A stretch of 58,055 nucleotides of DNA from Clostridiales bacterium. Its GTDB lineage: Bacteria > Bacillota > Clostridia > Lachnospirales > Lachnospiraceae. The translations under genes and the position numbers were made by a program. Under the pieces are notes generated by a model. That model did no database searches, was not told where the DNA came from, and saw nothing but the letters and a program-made list of their open reading frames with translations. The stretch lies in the NCBI GenBank assembly GCA_003343625.1, contig QAKV01000019.1, forward strand, positions 1-58,055, given 5' to 3'. Shown piece by piece: positions 1-8,069 of the stretch. Position 1 is the first letter of the stretch. Every line of letters starts with the position of its first letter.

Positions 1-58
1 GGCGCACACTCGCGCCGAGCGCGGTTGCCGTCAGGCAACACTCTACTTTTCGCGCTTA
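1..58. repeat. Copy 1 of a dispersed foldback element, cut by the window edge
   Basis: This stretch lies just past the 3' end of apbE. It contains a perfect hairpin, GTTGCC-GTCA-GGCAAC, and nearby GGCGC...GCGCC and CGCG...CGCG inversions. The core GCGCCGAGCGCGGTT followed by a GGCAAC segment and TTCGCGC reappears, in opposite orientation, at 22321-22396. It could serve as a terminator for apbE, but no U-tract follows the hairpin. The element may extend beyond the window. Confidence 0.5.
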
Positions 59-1072
59 CTACGCAGGAAATCCATCCGTCTGCAGGAGAGTACCGTCCTC
101 GAGCACGAAGAGAGCTTCCACATCCGGGAGGGATTTGATCAGTTCCATTCCCCTCTCCGCGCCCAGAAGGAAACATGTGGTGCTCAGCGCATCCCCCTGA
201 GTGGAGGAATCGGACAAAATCGTCACCTGAGAAAGCCGGGTATTCGCAGGATATCCGGTAAAGGGGTTGAGAATGTGATGATACCAGATTCCTCCCTCTT
301 CGAATCCACGCTCATAAGTGCCGGAGGAGACCAGAGAACGATCGTTTAAAGAGAGGATCCGGAGCGTGTCATAACGCTCCCCAAAGGGTTTGCGGATTCC
401 TATGGAAAAGCCCTCAGCTCCGGGTTTGGAACCCACGGCCAGGATGTTTCCGCCGAGATCTATGAGAGCGGAGGAGAGGCCCTCCCGCAAAAAGAGCTCT
501 TTCAGTCGGTCGGCGATATAGCCTTTGGCGATAAAGCCCAAATCCAGCCGGGCTTCAGGATCGTTCAGACGAATGGTATTCCCCTCCACGATAACGGCGG
601 TATAGTCCACATGGGAGAGGAGTTTTTGAATGGCGGAATCCGATGGAACAGGGCCTGCCGGGGAACCGCTGAAATTCCAGAGATCCGCCAGGGGAGCGAT
701 GGTGGGATCGATGAGGCCGTCGGTCATTTCGGCATAGTCCAGGGCCTGTGCGATGAGGTCTGCCGTTTCCGGCTGCACGGTCACAGCCTGCCCTTCTGCG
801 TGATTGATCTTCCAGATGTCGCTGCCCTCTTTCGTGCGGCTCAACAGATTCTCGTAAAATTCGCACAGTCTCAGCCCATCCTCCAGCACTTCTGCAGCAT
901 TTTCACCGTATCCGGTGAGAGTGATCGCTGTATCGAAATAAAAGCCGCTTCGAGATGCCGATACCTCCTGATCGTCGGATTTGAAAAAAAGAAAAGCTGC
1001 CAAAAAGCACAGGGCCAGGGCTGAGCAGATCCGCACAGCCCATTTTTTATGCGAAAAAGATCGTAGCGTCAA
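59..1072 (-). CDS. apbE: FAD:protein FMN transferase, ApbE family, membrane-anchored
   Basis: 337 aa. ApbE enzymes attach FMN covalently to Ser/Thr of extracytoplasmic flavoproteins such as Rnf/Nqr subunits. An uncleaved-signal-like hydrophobic segment spans residues 13-30, so the catalytic domain should face outward. Family signatures are visible: FDTAITLTGYG near 46-56, IDPTIAPLADLW at 121-132, LDLGFIAKGYIAD at 177-189, DLGGN at 205-209 and the Mg-site region TQGDALSTTC at 291-300. The start is a TTG preceded at 7 nt by GGAGG. A TGGACA/TACAAT promoter lies upstream. The gene stands alone here; no flavoprotein target is in the window, although NusG-II and Gx-transporter genes at 45.7-46.6 kb often accompany apbE in redox loci. 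Confidence 0.93.
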   Translation of the reverse strand: MTLRSFSHKKWAVRICSALALCFLAAFLFFKSDDQEVSASRSGFYFDTAITLTGYGENAAEVLEDGLRLCEFYENLLSRTKEGSDIWKINHAEGQAVTVQPETADLIAQALDYAEMTDGLIDPTIAPLADLWNFSGSPAGPVPSDSAIQKLLSHVDYTAVIVEGNTIRLNDPEARLDLGFIAKGYIADRLKELFLREGLSSALIDLGGNILAVGSKPGAEGFSIGIRKPFGERYDTLRILSLNDRSLVSSGTYERGFEEGGIWYHHILNPFTGYPANTRLSQVTILSDSSTQGDALSTTCFLLGAERGMELIKSLPDVEALFVLEDGTLLQTDGFPA

Positions 1073-1097
1073 GTCAGTGCCTCCTGCATTTTTCCGT

Positions 1098-1127
1098 ATT
1101 GTATCATAGTTTTTTCAGGCTTGTCCA
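1098..1127 (-). promoter_or_regulatory. Promoter for apbE
   Basis: On the minus strand a TGGACA -35 (1122-1127) and a TACAAT -10 (1098-1103) are separated by 18 nt. The start codon of apbE follows 26 nt downstream of the -10. Confidence 0.5.
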
Positions 1128-1189
1128 AAAAAATGGAATTTTTTTCGGACGTGCTGTATAAAATGATATCAGTTAGCGGAGGTAATAGC

Positions 1190-1228
1190 GTCGGAACGCC
1201 GCAAAACTGCTCCGACATGGAGGTAACG
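1190..1228 (+). promoter_or_regulatory. Structured 5' leader with sequestering stem (copy A of a shared leader motif)
   Basis: GTCGGA (1190-1195) can pair with TCCGAC (1211-1216), directly before the ribosome site GGAGGT (1219-1224). The segment GCTCCGACATGGAGGTAAC (1209-1227) is identical over 19 nt to the leader at 37446-37464 in front of an unrelated gene, and both are preceded by GCAAAA. I cannot match it to a known riboswitch class. Confidence 0.45.
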
Positions 1229-1867
1229 ATGAATCATACGGATCAAAAAAGCGCCCTCTGTCTGCTGCTATATTCCCTGACGGCGGCGGTGGCGTGGCTG
1301 TGCGCGCGGGGAGTGGAACTCGAAAAATATGCGGCCGCCAGCGCTTTTGACCCAAAGCCAATCGAGTGCGTGGAAGAGCTTTTGGGGTATGAGCAGCAGG
1401 AGAGGAACGCTTTTGCGGAGAGCGCGGATGTCAGACAACCGGTCATCGATGTCAGCCTGCTGGAAAAAAGGCGAATTTATGAGATCAGCGATGAAGACTA
1501 CAGGACGCTTTTGAAGATCGTGGAGGCGGAAGCCGGTTCTGAAGACGAGGAAGGAAAACTTCTTGTGGCGAACGTGGTATTAAATCGGGTGAAAAGCGAT
1601 GCGTTTCCGGATACGGTAACGGAAGTGGTCTATCAAAGGGACGGCGGAGTGGCCCAGTTTTCCCCGGTGGCGGACGGCAGCCTGGAGAAGGTGGAAGTCA
1701 GCGGAGAAACCGTATCGGCTGTGGAGCGGGCGCTGGAGGGAGAGGACAACTCCCGTGGGGCCCTCTATTTTGCCGCAAGAAACGCGGCGGATGCGGAAAA
1801 TATGCGGTGGTTCGATACGCATTTGACCCGTCTATTCGCCTATGGCGGACATGAGTTCTTCTCGTGA
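1229..1867 (+). CDS. SleB-like cell wall hydrolase
   Basis: 212 aa. The C-terminal half is a Hydrolase_2 (SleB/CwlJ) domain: the stretch EDYRTLLKIVEAEAGSED with its catalytic-type glutamates, followed by EGKLLVANVVLNRV, FPDTVTEVVYQ, QFSPV and the closing ALYF...NMRWF segment. These enzymes are lytic transglycosylase-like peptidoglycan hydrolases used in spore cortex lysis or wall turnover. An N-terminal hydrophobic segment (about residues 9-25) suggests export or membrane anchoring. The ATG at 1229 was chosen because AGGT of a strong GGAGGT site precedes it; the frame also opens upstream from a TTG at 1121 that lacks a ribosome site. Regulated possibly through the 5' leader at 1190-1228. Not clearly germination-specific. 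Confidence 0.85.
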   Translation: MNHTDQKSALCLLLYSLTAAVAWLCARGVELEKYAAASAFDPKPIECVEELLGYEQQERNAFAESADVRQPVIDVSLLEKRRIYEISDEDYRTLLKIVEAEAGSEDEEGKLLVANVVLNRVKSDAFPDTVTEVVYQRDGGVAQFSPVADGSLEKVEVSGETVSAVERALEGEDNSRGALYFAARNAADAENMRWFDTHLTRLFAYGGHEFFS

Positions 1868-1889
1868 AGACAAAAAGTGGGAAAAAGTA

Positions 1890-1918
1890 TTGTGCTGGGC
1901 ACTTCACTGTGATAAAAT
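1890..1918 (+). promoter_or_regulatory. Promoter for thrC
   Basis: TTGTGC (1890-1895), a 17-nt spacer and TAAAAT (1913-1918), about 45 nt before the thrC ATG. No T-box or other leader structure is evident in the short leader. Confidence 0.6.
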
Positions 1919-1962
1919 GAATTTCGATCTGTTGCAAGCAAAGAGAAAAAAGAGGAAAAAAG

Positions 1963-3456
1963 ATGGAGATTTTCTACAAAAGCACGCGGGGAGACGAAAA
2001 GCGGGTCACAGCATCCCGGGCGATTCTGCAAGGGCTGGCGGAAGACGGAGGATTATTCGTACCGGAACACCTGCCTGCGTTGGACAAAACGCCGGAAGAA
2101 TTTGCGGACATGACCTATCAGGAAACGGCCTATGAAGTCATGAAGCTTCTGCTGACGGATTTCACGGAAGAGGAGCTCAGGAGCTGTATCGAAAAAGCTT
2201 ATGGAGATTCTTTTGATACGGAGGCCATCGCGCCTTTGACGGAGGCGGAGGGCGTCTGGTTTCTGGAACTGTTCCATGGCAGGACCATCGCCTTTAAAGA
2301 TATGGCCCTTTCCATCCTGCCCCATTTGATGACCACAGCTGCCAGAAAAAATCAGGTCGAAAACGAAATCGTGATTCTGACTGCGACCTCCGGGGATACG
2401 GGGAAGGCGGCGCTGGCCGGTTTCGCCGGGGTAAAAGGTACCAGGATCCTTGTCTTCTATCCCAAAAACGGAGTCAGCCCGATTCAGGAGCGTCAGATGG
2501 TGACGCAGAAGGGGGACAACACTCGTGTGGTGGGAATTCACGGCAATTTCGACGATGCTCAGACGGGGGTGAAACGCCTGTTTGCGGATCGGGAGCTGCA
2601 GAGGAAAATGGAAGAGAAAGGATTTCAGTTTTCTTCCGCCAATTCCATCAATATCGGCCGTCTGGTTCCTCAGATTGTCTACTATGTTTATGCTTATGCG
2701 CAGTTGCTCAAAGAGGGGCGGATCGAAAAGGACGAAGGGATCAACGTAGTGGTGCCTACGGGAAATTTCGGCAATATCCTCGCCGCTTTTTATGCGAAGG
2801 ATATGGGACTTCCCATCCGGAAGCTGATCTGCGCGTCCAATGAAAACAAGGTGTTGTACGATTTCCTGACCACCGGCGTATATGACCGCAATCGGGAATT
2901 TCATCTGACCACCTCCCCCTCCATGGACATTCTGGTATCCAGCAATTTGGAACGTCTGATCTATCGCATCGCGGGAGACAATCCAAAGAAGGATGCGCAG
3001 TTGATGGAACAGCTGGCAAAGGACGGAAAATATGGGATTACGGAAGAGATGAGGAAAGGGCTGGCGGATTTTTGGGGAGGATATGCGACTCAACAGGAGG
3101 GCGCTGAAAAGATACGGGCTCTTTACGAGGATACCGGATATGTGATCGATCCCCATACCGCCGTTGCTGCATCGGTTTATGATGAATACCGTGAGAAGAC
3201 CCATGACGGGAGAAAGACCGTGATCGCTTCCACGGCCAGCCCGTTCAAATTCACCAGAAGCGTGATGGCAGCTATCGATCCCAAATATGAGGACATGGAC
3301 GATTTCGCGCTGGTAGACGAACTGTCCAGGATCAGCTGCGTGCCCGTCCCCCGTGCCGTCGAAGAGATTCGCACCGCTCCGGTGCTTCATCGGATCGAGT
3401 GCGAAAAGGACGGAATGAAGAAAGCGGTGGAAGAATTCCTCGGACTGAAGGCATGA
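1963..3456 (+). CDS. thrC: Threonine synthase
   Basis: 497 aa, the usual length of the long bacterial class. It converts O-phosphohomoserine to threonine with PLP. The N-terminus (YKSTRG, LAEDGGLFVPE) is characteristic of the family. The PLP lysine is K112 within FHGRTIAFKDMA; TATSGDTGKAAL and the PTGNFGNILA loop follow as cofactor-phosphate and substrate motifs. An AGAGG ribosome site lies before the ATG. The gene is monocistronic here, with its own promoter and a hairpin-plus-T-run terminator at 3520-3553; homoserine genes are not adjacent. Confidence 0.96.
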   Translation: MEIFYKSTRGDEKRVTASRAILQGLAEDGGLFVPEHLPALDKTPEEFADMTYQETAYEVMKLLLTDFTEEELRSCIEKAYGDSFDTEAIAPLTEAEGVWFLELFHGRTIAFKDMALSILPHLMTTAARKNQVENEIVILTATSGDTGKAALAGFAGVKGTRILVFYPKNGVSPIQERQMVTQKGDNTRVVGIHGNFDDAQTGVKRLFADRELQRKMEEKGFQFSSANSINIGRLVPQIVYYVYAYAQLLKEGRIEKDEGINVVVPTGNFGNILAAFYAKDMGLPIRKLICASNENKVLYDFLTTGVYDRNREFHLTTSPSMDILVSSNLERLIYRIAGDNPKKDAQLMEQLAKDGKYGITEEMRKGLADFWGGYATQQEGAEKIRALYEDTGYVIDPHTAVAASVYDEYREKTHDGRKTVIASTASPFKFTRSVMAAIDPKYEDMDDFALVDELSRISCVPVPRAVEEIRTAPVLHRIECEKDGMKKAVEEFLGLKA

Positions 3457-3489
3457 AGCGAGCCGGAAAAAATGAAATAGCGGAATTGG

Positions 3490-3514
3490 AAAAGGGGCCG
3501 CCTCAGGCGGCCCC
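3490..3514 (-). terminator. Terminator for gltA (minus strand)
   Basis: A perfect 9-bp GC stem (3494-3502 with 3506-3514, loop TCA). Read on the minus strand it is followed by TTTTCC. A second hairpin, GGCTGCCG (3574-3581) with CGGCAGCC (3589-3596), lies closer to the gltA stop codon. Confidence 0.6.
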
Positions 3515-3519
3515 ATCCG

Positions 3520-3553
3520 GCAGGAAATCAAAAAGACGGTTTCCTGCTTTTTT
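3520..3553 (+). terminator. Terminator for thrC
   Basis: GCAGGAAA (3520-3527) pairs with TTTCCTGC (3540-3547) and is followed directly by a run of six T. Confidence 0.6.
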
Positions 3554-3612
3554 GTGCGATATACCCGGCAAGCGGCTGCCGCTTTATACGGCAGCCCCCG
3601 ATCAGAACCGCA

Positions 3613-4986
3613 TCAGCGATTTTCCAGCTCCACATAATCCCGGTCCACGCACAGCGTTTTATAGGCGGGGCGGATGATCTTTCCGTTGGTCGCCAGTTCT
3701 TCCATACGGTGCGCGCTCCAACCGACCATACGGGCGATGGCGAAGATCGGCGTATACAGTTCGATGGGCAGACCCAGCATCTTGTAGACGAAGCCGGAAT
3801 AGAAGTCCACGTTGACGCTGACGCCCTTGTACATCTGGCGCTGACCGGCGATCACGACAGGAGCCAGCCGCTCCACGCTGTTGTAGAGTTCGAACTCGTC
3901 ATGCAGCCCTTTTTCTTCGGACAGCCGTTCCACGAAGCCTTTGAAGATGACCGCACGAGGATCGGATTTGGAATAAACTGCATGGCCTACACCGTAGATC
4001 AGGCCTGCGTGGTCGAAAGCGTCGCGGTTGAGCAGGCGCTGCAGATAGCGGCTGATCTCTTCGTCGTCTTTCCAGTCGCGCACCTCTTCCTTGAGTTCTT
4101 CGAACATCTTGACCACCTTGATATTGGCGCCGCCGTGTCTGGGACCTTTCAGCGATCCGATAGCCGCAGCGATGACGGAATAGGTGTCGGAAAGGGAGGA
4201 GGTGACCACCCGAGTAGTGAAGGTGGAGTTGTTTCCGCCGCCGTGTTCCATATGTAAGATGAGAGCCAAATCCAGGATCTTGGCTTCCAGAGGCGTATAG
4301 CTGCTGTCAGGCCTCAGGATATGCAGGATGTTTTCAGCCATGGACAGATCGTGCGCGGGCTGATGGATATAGAGGCTGTTGCCGTCATGATAGTGGCTGT
4401 AAGCCTGATACCCGTAAATGGAGAGCATCGGACAGAGACTGATCAGCTGCAGGCATTGGCGCAGGACGTTCGGAAGGGAAACATCGTCCGCCCTGTCGTC
4501 GTAAGAATACAGCGTCAGGACGCTGCGTGCCAGAGTATTCATCATATCCTTGCTGGGAGCTTTCATGATAATGTCGCGGACGAAGCTGGTCGGAAGGCTT
4601 CGATAGGAGGAGAGGAGTTCGGAAAAGGATTTCAGTTCTTCCCGATTGGGAAGTTTATCGAACAGGAGCAGATAGGTGACTTCATCAAAGCCGAAGCGGT
4701 CGTCGGCATGGAAGCCTTTGACGAGATCCTCCACATTATATCCTCTGTAAAACAGTTTGCCGTGGGCCGGTACGGATTTCCCATCCACAATTTCCGTGGC
4801 GCGGACATCCGAGATGTTGGTCAATCCCGCCAGAACCCCTTTCCCGTTTAAGTCCCTCAGTCCTCGTTTGACATCGTACTTCGTATACAGATCAGGATTT
4901 ATGGTTCCGGCCTGTTCGCTCAGCCGAGCGAGCCGGAGAATTTCCGGCGTGATGTCGGAAAAGCTATTGGATGTTTGCAGTTCCAT
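3613..4986 (-). CDS. gltA: Citrate synthase (citrate/2-methylcitrate synthase family)
   Basis: 457 aa. Condenses acetyl-CoA with oxaloacetate. Family features include GKLFYRGYNVEDLV near residue 80, the catalytic-histidine segment HMEHGGGNNSTF in the middle, GPRHGGANIKV, and GVGHAVYSKSDPRA with the second histidine, then the acyl-binding arginine region QRQMYKGVSVNVDFYSGFVY. The sequence resembles the clostridial long form with an N-terminal extension of about 40 residues. It stands alone, divergent from deoC, with a clear promoter at 5083-5112 and two dyads in the leader that may be operators. Its product could feed glutamate synthesis in an incomplete TCA cycle; a methylcitrate role is not excluded, though no prpB/prpD neighbour is present. 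Confidence 0.94.
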   Translation of the reverse strand: MELQTSNSFSDITPEILRLARLSEQAGTINPDLYTKYDVKRGLRDLNGKGVLAGLTNISDVRATEIVDGKSVPAHGKLFYRGYNVEDLVKGFHADDRFGFDEVTYLLLFDKLPNREELKSFSELLSSYRSLPTSFVRDIIMKAPSKDMMNTLARSVLTLYSYDDRADDVSLPNVLRQCLQLISLCPMLSIYGYQAYSHYHDGNSLYIHQPAHDLSMAENILHILRPDSSYTPLEAKILDLALILHMEHGGGNNSTFTTRVVTSSLSDTYSVIAAAIGSLKGPRHGGANIKVVKMFEELKEEVRDWKDDEEISRYLQRLLNRDAFDHAGLIYGVGHAVYSKSDPRAVIFKGFVERLSEEKGLHDEFELYNSVERLAPVVIAGQRQMYKGVSVNVDFYSGFVYKMLGLPIELYTPIFAIARMVGWSAHRMEELATNGKIIRPAYKTLCVDRDYVELENR

Positions 4987-5037
4987 CGTTCATTACCACC
5001 TTTCTTTCAAAAATTCCCCCCAGGTGTGATGCCTGTT

Positions 5038-5072
5038 ATCAACCCGTTGATTTAGCAGTTCAAAACGCTAAA
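5038..5072. promoter_or_regulatory. Two dyad-symmetric sites in the gltA leader
   Basis: ATCAAC-CC-GTTGAT is a perfect dyad at 5038-5051, and TTTAGC (5051-5056) faces GCTAAA (5067-5072) across ten bases. Both lie just downstream of the gltA start point predicted from the promoter, where a repressor would block transcription. No regulator can be named. Confidence 0.35.
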
Positions 5073-5082
5073 ACTCTTAATC

Positions 5083-5112
5083 ATTATACCATGTTTTGGA
5101 TGTTTTCTACAA
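5083..5112 (-). promoter_or_regulatory. Promoter for gltA
   Basis: On the minus strand: TTGTAG (5107-5112), an 18-nt spacer and TATAAT (5083-5088). Confidence 0.65.
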
Positions 5113-5176
5113 GAATAAAAGCGGATGTTTAAAGAAATTTTACATTTTATTCATTTTTAAAAGATGAGGAAAGCGA

Positions 5177-5205
5177 TTGTTTTCTGAACCGCTTTAGAGT
5201 AAAAT
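5177..5205 (+). promoter_or_regulatory. Promoter for deoC
   Basis: TTGTTT (5177-5182), a 17-nt spacer and TAAAAT (5200-5205), about 50 nt before the deoC ATG. Confidence 0.5.
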
Positions 5206-5254
5206 AAATACCGATCTGTGACGAAAACATCATAAAGGAAAGGAGAACAGCGGC

Positions 5255-5917
5255 ATGGAGAACCAGGAAATACTTTCCCACATCGATCATACGCAGTTGA
5301 AGGCTTATGCCACCTGGGAAGATATTGATAAACTCTGCCGGCAGGCCGCAGCATATCACACGGCATCCGTGTGTATTCCGCCCTGCTATATCCGCAGGGT
5401 TCGGGAGGTCTATCCGGATCTGAACATCTGCACGGTTGTGGGATTTCCGCTGGGATACAGCGTAACGGCAGCAAAAGTGACGGAAGTAAAAGAAGCCATA
5501 AAGGACGGGGCGAATGAGATCGATATGGTGGTCAACATCAGCGATGTGAAGAATCACCTGTATGATCGCGTGGAAGAGGAGATTCGGACGCTGAAGGAGG
5601 CATGTGAAGGCCATATCCTGAAGGTGATCGTGGAAGCCTGCTATCTGACCCGGGAGGAGAAGGTCGCCATGTGCCGTGCGGTCACTGCGGCCGGAGCCGA
5701 CTATATCAAGACGTCCACGGGCTTTGGAACCGGGGGCGCCACCGTTGAGGACGTGGAGCTCTTTGCAAAACAGATCGGACCTGGCGTCTCGATCAAAGCG
5801 GCCGGAGGAGTGAAGAGCAGGGAAGATCTGGAGCGTTTCCTCGCTCTCGGATGCGAGCGGATCGGCACTTCTTCCGCAGTGTCGCTTCTGGCCGGTGAAG
5901 GGGCTGAGGAATATTGA
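5255..5917 (+). CDS. deoC: Deoxyribose-phosphate aldolase
   Basis: 220 aa, typical length. Cleaves 2-deoxyribose-5-phosphate to glyceraldehyde-3-phosphate and acetaldehyde in deoxynucleoside catabolism. The TIM barrel carries IDHTQLKAYAT at the N-terminus, EIDMVVNI with the proton-relay aspartate near residue 90, the Schiff-base lysine K152 in ADYIKTSTGF, and a second lysine in IKAAGGVKS. An AAAGGAG ribosome site precedes the ATG. It is followed 41 nt later by an Xaa-Pro aminopeptidase gene, probably co-transcribed; other deo genes are absent from the window. Confidence 0.96.
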   Translation: MENQEILSHIDHTQLKAYATWEDIDKLCRQAAAYHTASVCIPPCYIRRVREVYPDLNICTVVGFPLGYSVTAAKVTEVKEAIKDGANEIDMVVNISDVKNHLYDRVEEEIRTLKEACEGHILKVIVEACYLTREEKVAMCRAVTAAGADYIKTSTGFGTGGATVEDVELFAKQIGPGVSIKAAGGVKSREDLERFLALGCERIGTSSAVSLLAGEGAEEY

Positions 5918-5958
5918 AAAAAGAGGCGATGAGAATCGTCGGAATCGAGGGATGAAGG

Positions 5959-7755
5959 ATGAATCAGAACATATGTGACAGGCTCGCCGCACTGCGGTCG
6001 GCGATGGCGCAAAAGGGCGTGGACTGGTATATGGTGCCCACGGCGGACTTCCACAATTCGGAGTATGTGGACGACTATTTCAAAGTACGGGAATATCTGA
6101 GCAATTTTTCGGGCTCCAACGGAACGCTGATCATCGGAAGGGACGAAGCGGGATTGTGGACGGACGGCAGGTATTTCATCCAGGCTGAGCGGGAGCTCGC
6201 CGGAACGGGGATTACCCTTTACCGGATGCTGGAAGAGGGCGTTCCGACCAAGGAAGAATTTCTGGAGCAGAAGATGCAGCGAGGCCAGGTGCTGGGTTTT
6301 GACGGCAGAGTGGTGGACACCAGATTCGGCCTGAAGCTGGAGAAAACGCTGGCGCCCAAAAACATCAGGATCGCGTACGGAGAGGATCTGGCTGACGCGA
6401 TCTGGAACGATCGCCCGGCCCTTCCCTGCCATCCCGCCATGGTGCTGGACGAGGCGATCTGCGGGGAGACGGCCGGAGAAAAACTGGCCAGAGTGCGTCA
6501 AAAGATGGCGGAGCTGAACGTGCAGGGCTATTTTCTGAGCAAACTGGACGATTTGATGTGGCTGTTCAATATCCGCGGCAAGGACGTGGAATGCAACCCT
6601 GTAGCCCTGTCCTATGCGTATTTGACGGAGTCGGAATGCCATTATTTCATTCAGACAGGAGAAGTGACGCCGGCGCTTAAGGATCACGCCGCGAAATACG
6701 GGATCGAGCTGCATCCGTATGAAGAAACTGCCGGATGGCTGGCTTCCTGTCCCATGGACGGTAAAGTCCTTTGCGATCTGTCCAACGTCAGCTATGCGTT
6801 TTACAAGGCCATCGCCGACAGGGCAGAAGTGGTGGACGGCCATAACCCCACGGAAAAAATGAAGGCTGTGAAAAATCAGGTGGAGCTGGCCAACATGGAA
6901 GAGGTTTATGTGAAGGACAGCGCGGCGCTTTGCAAATTCATTTACTGGTTGAAAAAAAATGTGGGAAAGATCCCCATGACGGAATATTCTGCGGCGAAAT
7001 ATCTCGATCATTTGAGGAGCGAGGTGGAGGGCTATCTGGATTTGTCGTTTCCCACCATCAGCGCTTACCGCGCTAATGCGGCCATGATGCACTATGAAGC
7101 CACTGAGGAGAATTGCGCGCAGCTTTCTCCGGAGGGAATGCTTCTGGTGGATTCCGGCGGCCAGTATCTGGGCGGAACCACGGATGTGACCAGAACCATC
7201 GTGCTCGGTCCCATTACGGATGAGGAAAGGGAACATTTCACCGCAGTGGCCATGGGAATGTTGCAGCTGTCCGATGCCAGATTCCTCTATGGTTGCTCCG
7301 GCCGCAATGTGGACATTCTGGCGCGCCAGCCCATGTGGGACAGAAACATCGACTATAAATGCGGCACCGGCCACGGCGTCGGCTATATCTTAAACGTGCA
7401 CGAAGGTCCCCAGAATATCCGCTGGAGATATACGGAAGGCATGCAGGAAGCCGTGCTGGAAGCGGGGATGGACGTGACCAACGAACCCGGAGTGTATGTG
7501 GAAGGCAGCCATGGAATCCGCACGGAGAACGTGATGGTGGTCAGAAACGGGGAGAAGAACGGAGACGGTCAGTTCATGTATTTCGATACCCTCACCTGGG
7601 TACCCATCGATCTGGATGCGATCGATCCCTCCATCATGCAGCCCAAAGACATCCTGCGTCTCAACCGCTATCACGCGAAGGTGAGGGAGAAGATCGCTCC
7701 CTATCTGAACGGGGAAGAGGCGGAGTGGCTGGAAGAAGCCACCCGGGAAATCTGA
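5959..7755 (+). CDS. Xaa-Pro aminopeptidase (M24B family, aminopeptidase P)
   Basis: 598 aa, the long three-domain form also found in eukaryotic aminopeptidase P. Two creatinase-like N-terminal domains (about 5-300; GTLIIGRDEAGLWTDGRYF and the KLDDLMWLFNIRG segment) precede the pita-bread metallopeptidase domain. Metal ligands are visible in LVDSGGQYLGGTTDVTRT, GTGHGVGYILNVHE, TNEPGVYV and IRTENVM. It removes N-terminal residues that precede proline and is cytoplasmic, with no signal peptide. The ribosome site GAGGGATGAAGG lies just before the ATG. It probably shares the deoC transcript; 6S RNA with its own promoter starts about 45 nt after the stop. Confidence 0.94.
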   Translation: MNQNICDRLAALRSAMAQKGVDWYMVPTADFHNSEYVDDYFKVREYLSNFSGSNGTLIIGRDEAGLWTDGRYFIQAERELAGTGITLYRMLEEGVPTKEEFLEQKMQRGQVLGFDGRVVDTRFGLKLEKTLAPKNIRIAYGEDLADAIWNDRPALPCHPAMVLDEAICGETAGEKLARVRQKMAELNVQGYFLSKLDDLMWLFNIRGKDVECNPVALSYAYLTESECHYFIQTGEVTPALKDHAAKYGIELHPYEETAGWLASCPMDGKVLCDLSNVSYAFYKAIADRAEVVDGHNPTEKMKAVKNQVELANMEEVYVKDSAALCKFIYWLKKNVGKIPMTEYSAAKYLDHLRSEVEGYLDLSFPTISAYRANAAMMHYEATEENCAQLSPEGMLLVDSGGQYLGGTTDVTRTIVLGPITDEEREHFTAVAMGMLQLSDARFLYGCSGRNVDILARQPMWDRNIDYKCGTGHGVGYILNVHEGPQNIRWRYTEGMQEAVLEAGMDVTNEPGVYVEGSHGIRTENVMVVRNGEKNGDGQFMYFDTLTWVPIDLDAIDPSIMQPKDILRLNRYHAKVREKIAPYLNGEEAEWLEEATREI

Positions 7756-7768
7756 TAAAAAAATCCTG

Positions 7769-7797
7769 TTGTTTTTTATAACGGCATTGGATATAAT
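7769..7797 (+). promoter_or_regulatory. Promoter for 6S RNA
   Basis: TTGTTT (7769-7774), a 17-nt spacer and TATAAT (7792-7797), placed just ahead of the predicted 5' end of the RNA. Confidence 0.65.
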
Positions 7798-7801
7798 AGT
7801 G

Positions 7802-7987
7802 TTAACCTGAGATGTTCGATAACCCTTATCGTTTTGAACCTACATTTACTTTAAACGGGATTCCTATATTGCCGGGTAGATGTCAGGCCCTCATTGCGCA
7901 GGGGAAGGCAGAAGCGCCGGTTGCGGTTACCCACCTGGCTTAGGCTAGGAGTCAGAAGATAGGGGGCGGCATTTTGGGGATACAGGG
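7802..7987 (+). ncRNA. ssrS: 6S RNA
   Basis: The 5' end contains CCTGAGATGTTCGATAACCC, closely matching the conserved 5' strand of 6S RNA (CTGAGATGTTCG in E. coli). The 3' end GGCATTTTGGG pairs with it over ten positions including G-U pairs. Between them lies a long largely paired, CG-rich rod with an open centre, as expected for a mimic of an open promoter. It has its own promoter and is followed by a terminator at 8012-8038. 6S RNA binds the housekeeping RNA polymerase holoenzyme and dampens transcription in stationary phase. It occupies the whole gap between the aminopeptidase and SpoIID-like genes. A covariance-model scan would settle the exact ends. Confidence 0.85.
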
Positions 7988-8011
7988 ATCGAGCGATTCC
8001 TTATACAAAAG

Positions 8012-8038
8012 AAAAGGGCAGCCTTGCGGCTGCCTTTT
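8012..8038 (+). terminator. Terminator of the 6S RNA transcript
   Basis: GGCAGCC-TTGC-GGCTGCC followed by TTTT, flanked upstream by AAAA. Its position argues that the next gene begins after it. Confidence 0.8.
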
Positions 8039-8069
8039 GACGTTAAAAGAAACCTGTCCGGAGGCTGTT

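Noticed and set aside
1121..1228. Upstream extension of the SleB-like protein to a TTG at 1121
   Set aside because: No ribosome site there; the extension would translate the structured leader, and the ATG at 1229 has GGAGGT.
2053..3531. A 492-codon minus-strand frame inside thrC
   Set aside because: Shadow frame; thrC has full family motifs and its own promoter.
5701..7374. A 557-codon minus-strand frame across deoC and the Xaa-Pro aminopeptidase
   Set aside because: Shadow of GC-rich coding sequence; His/Arg/Pro-rich translation with no domain.
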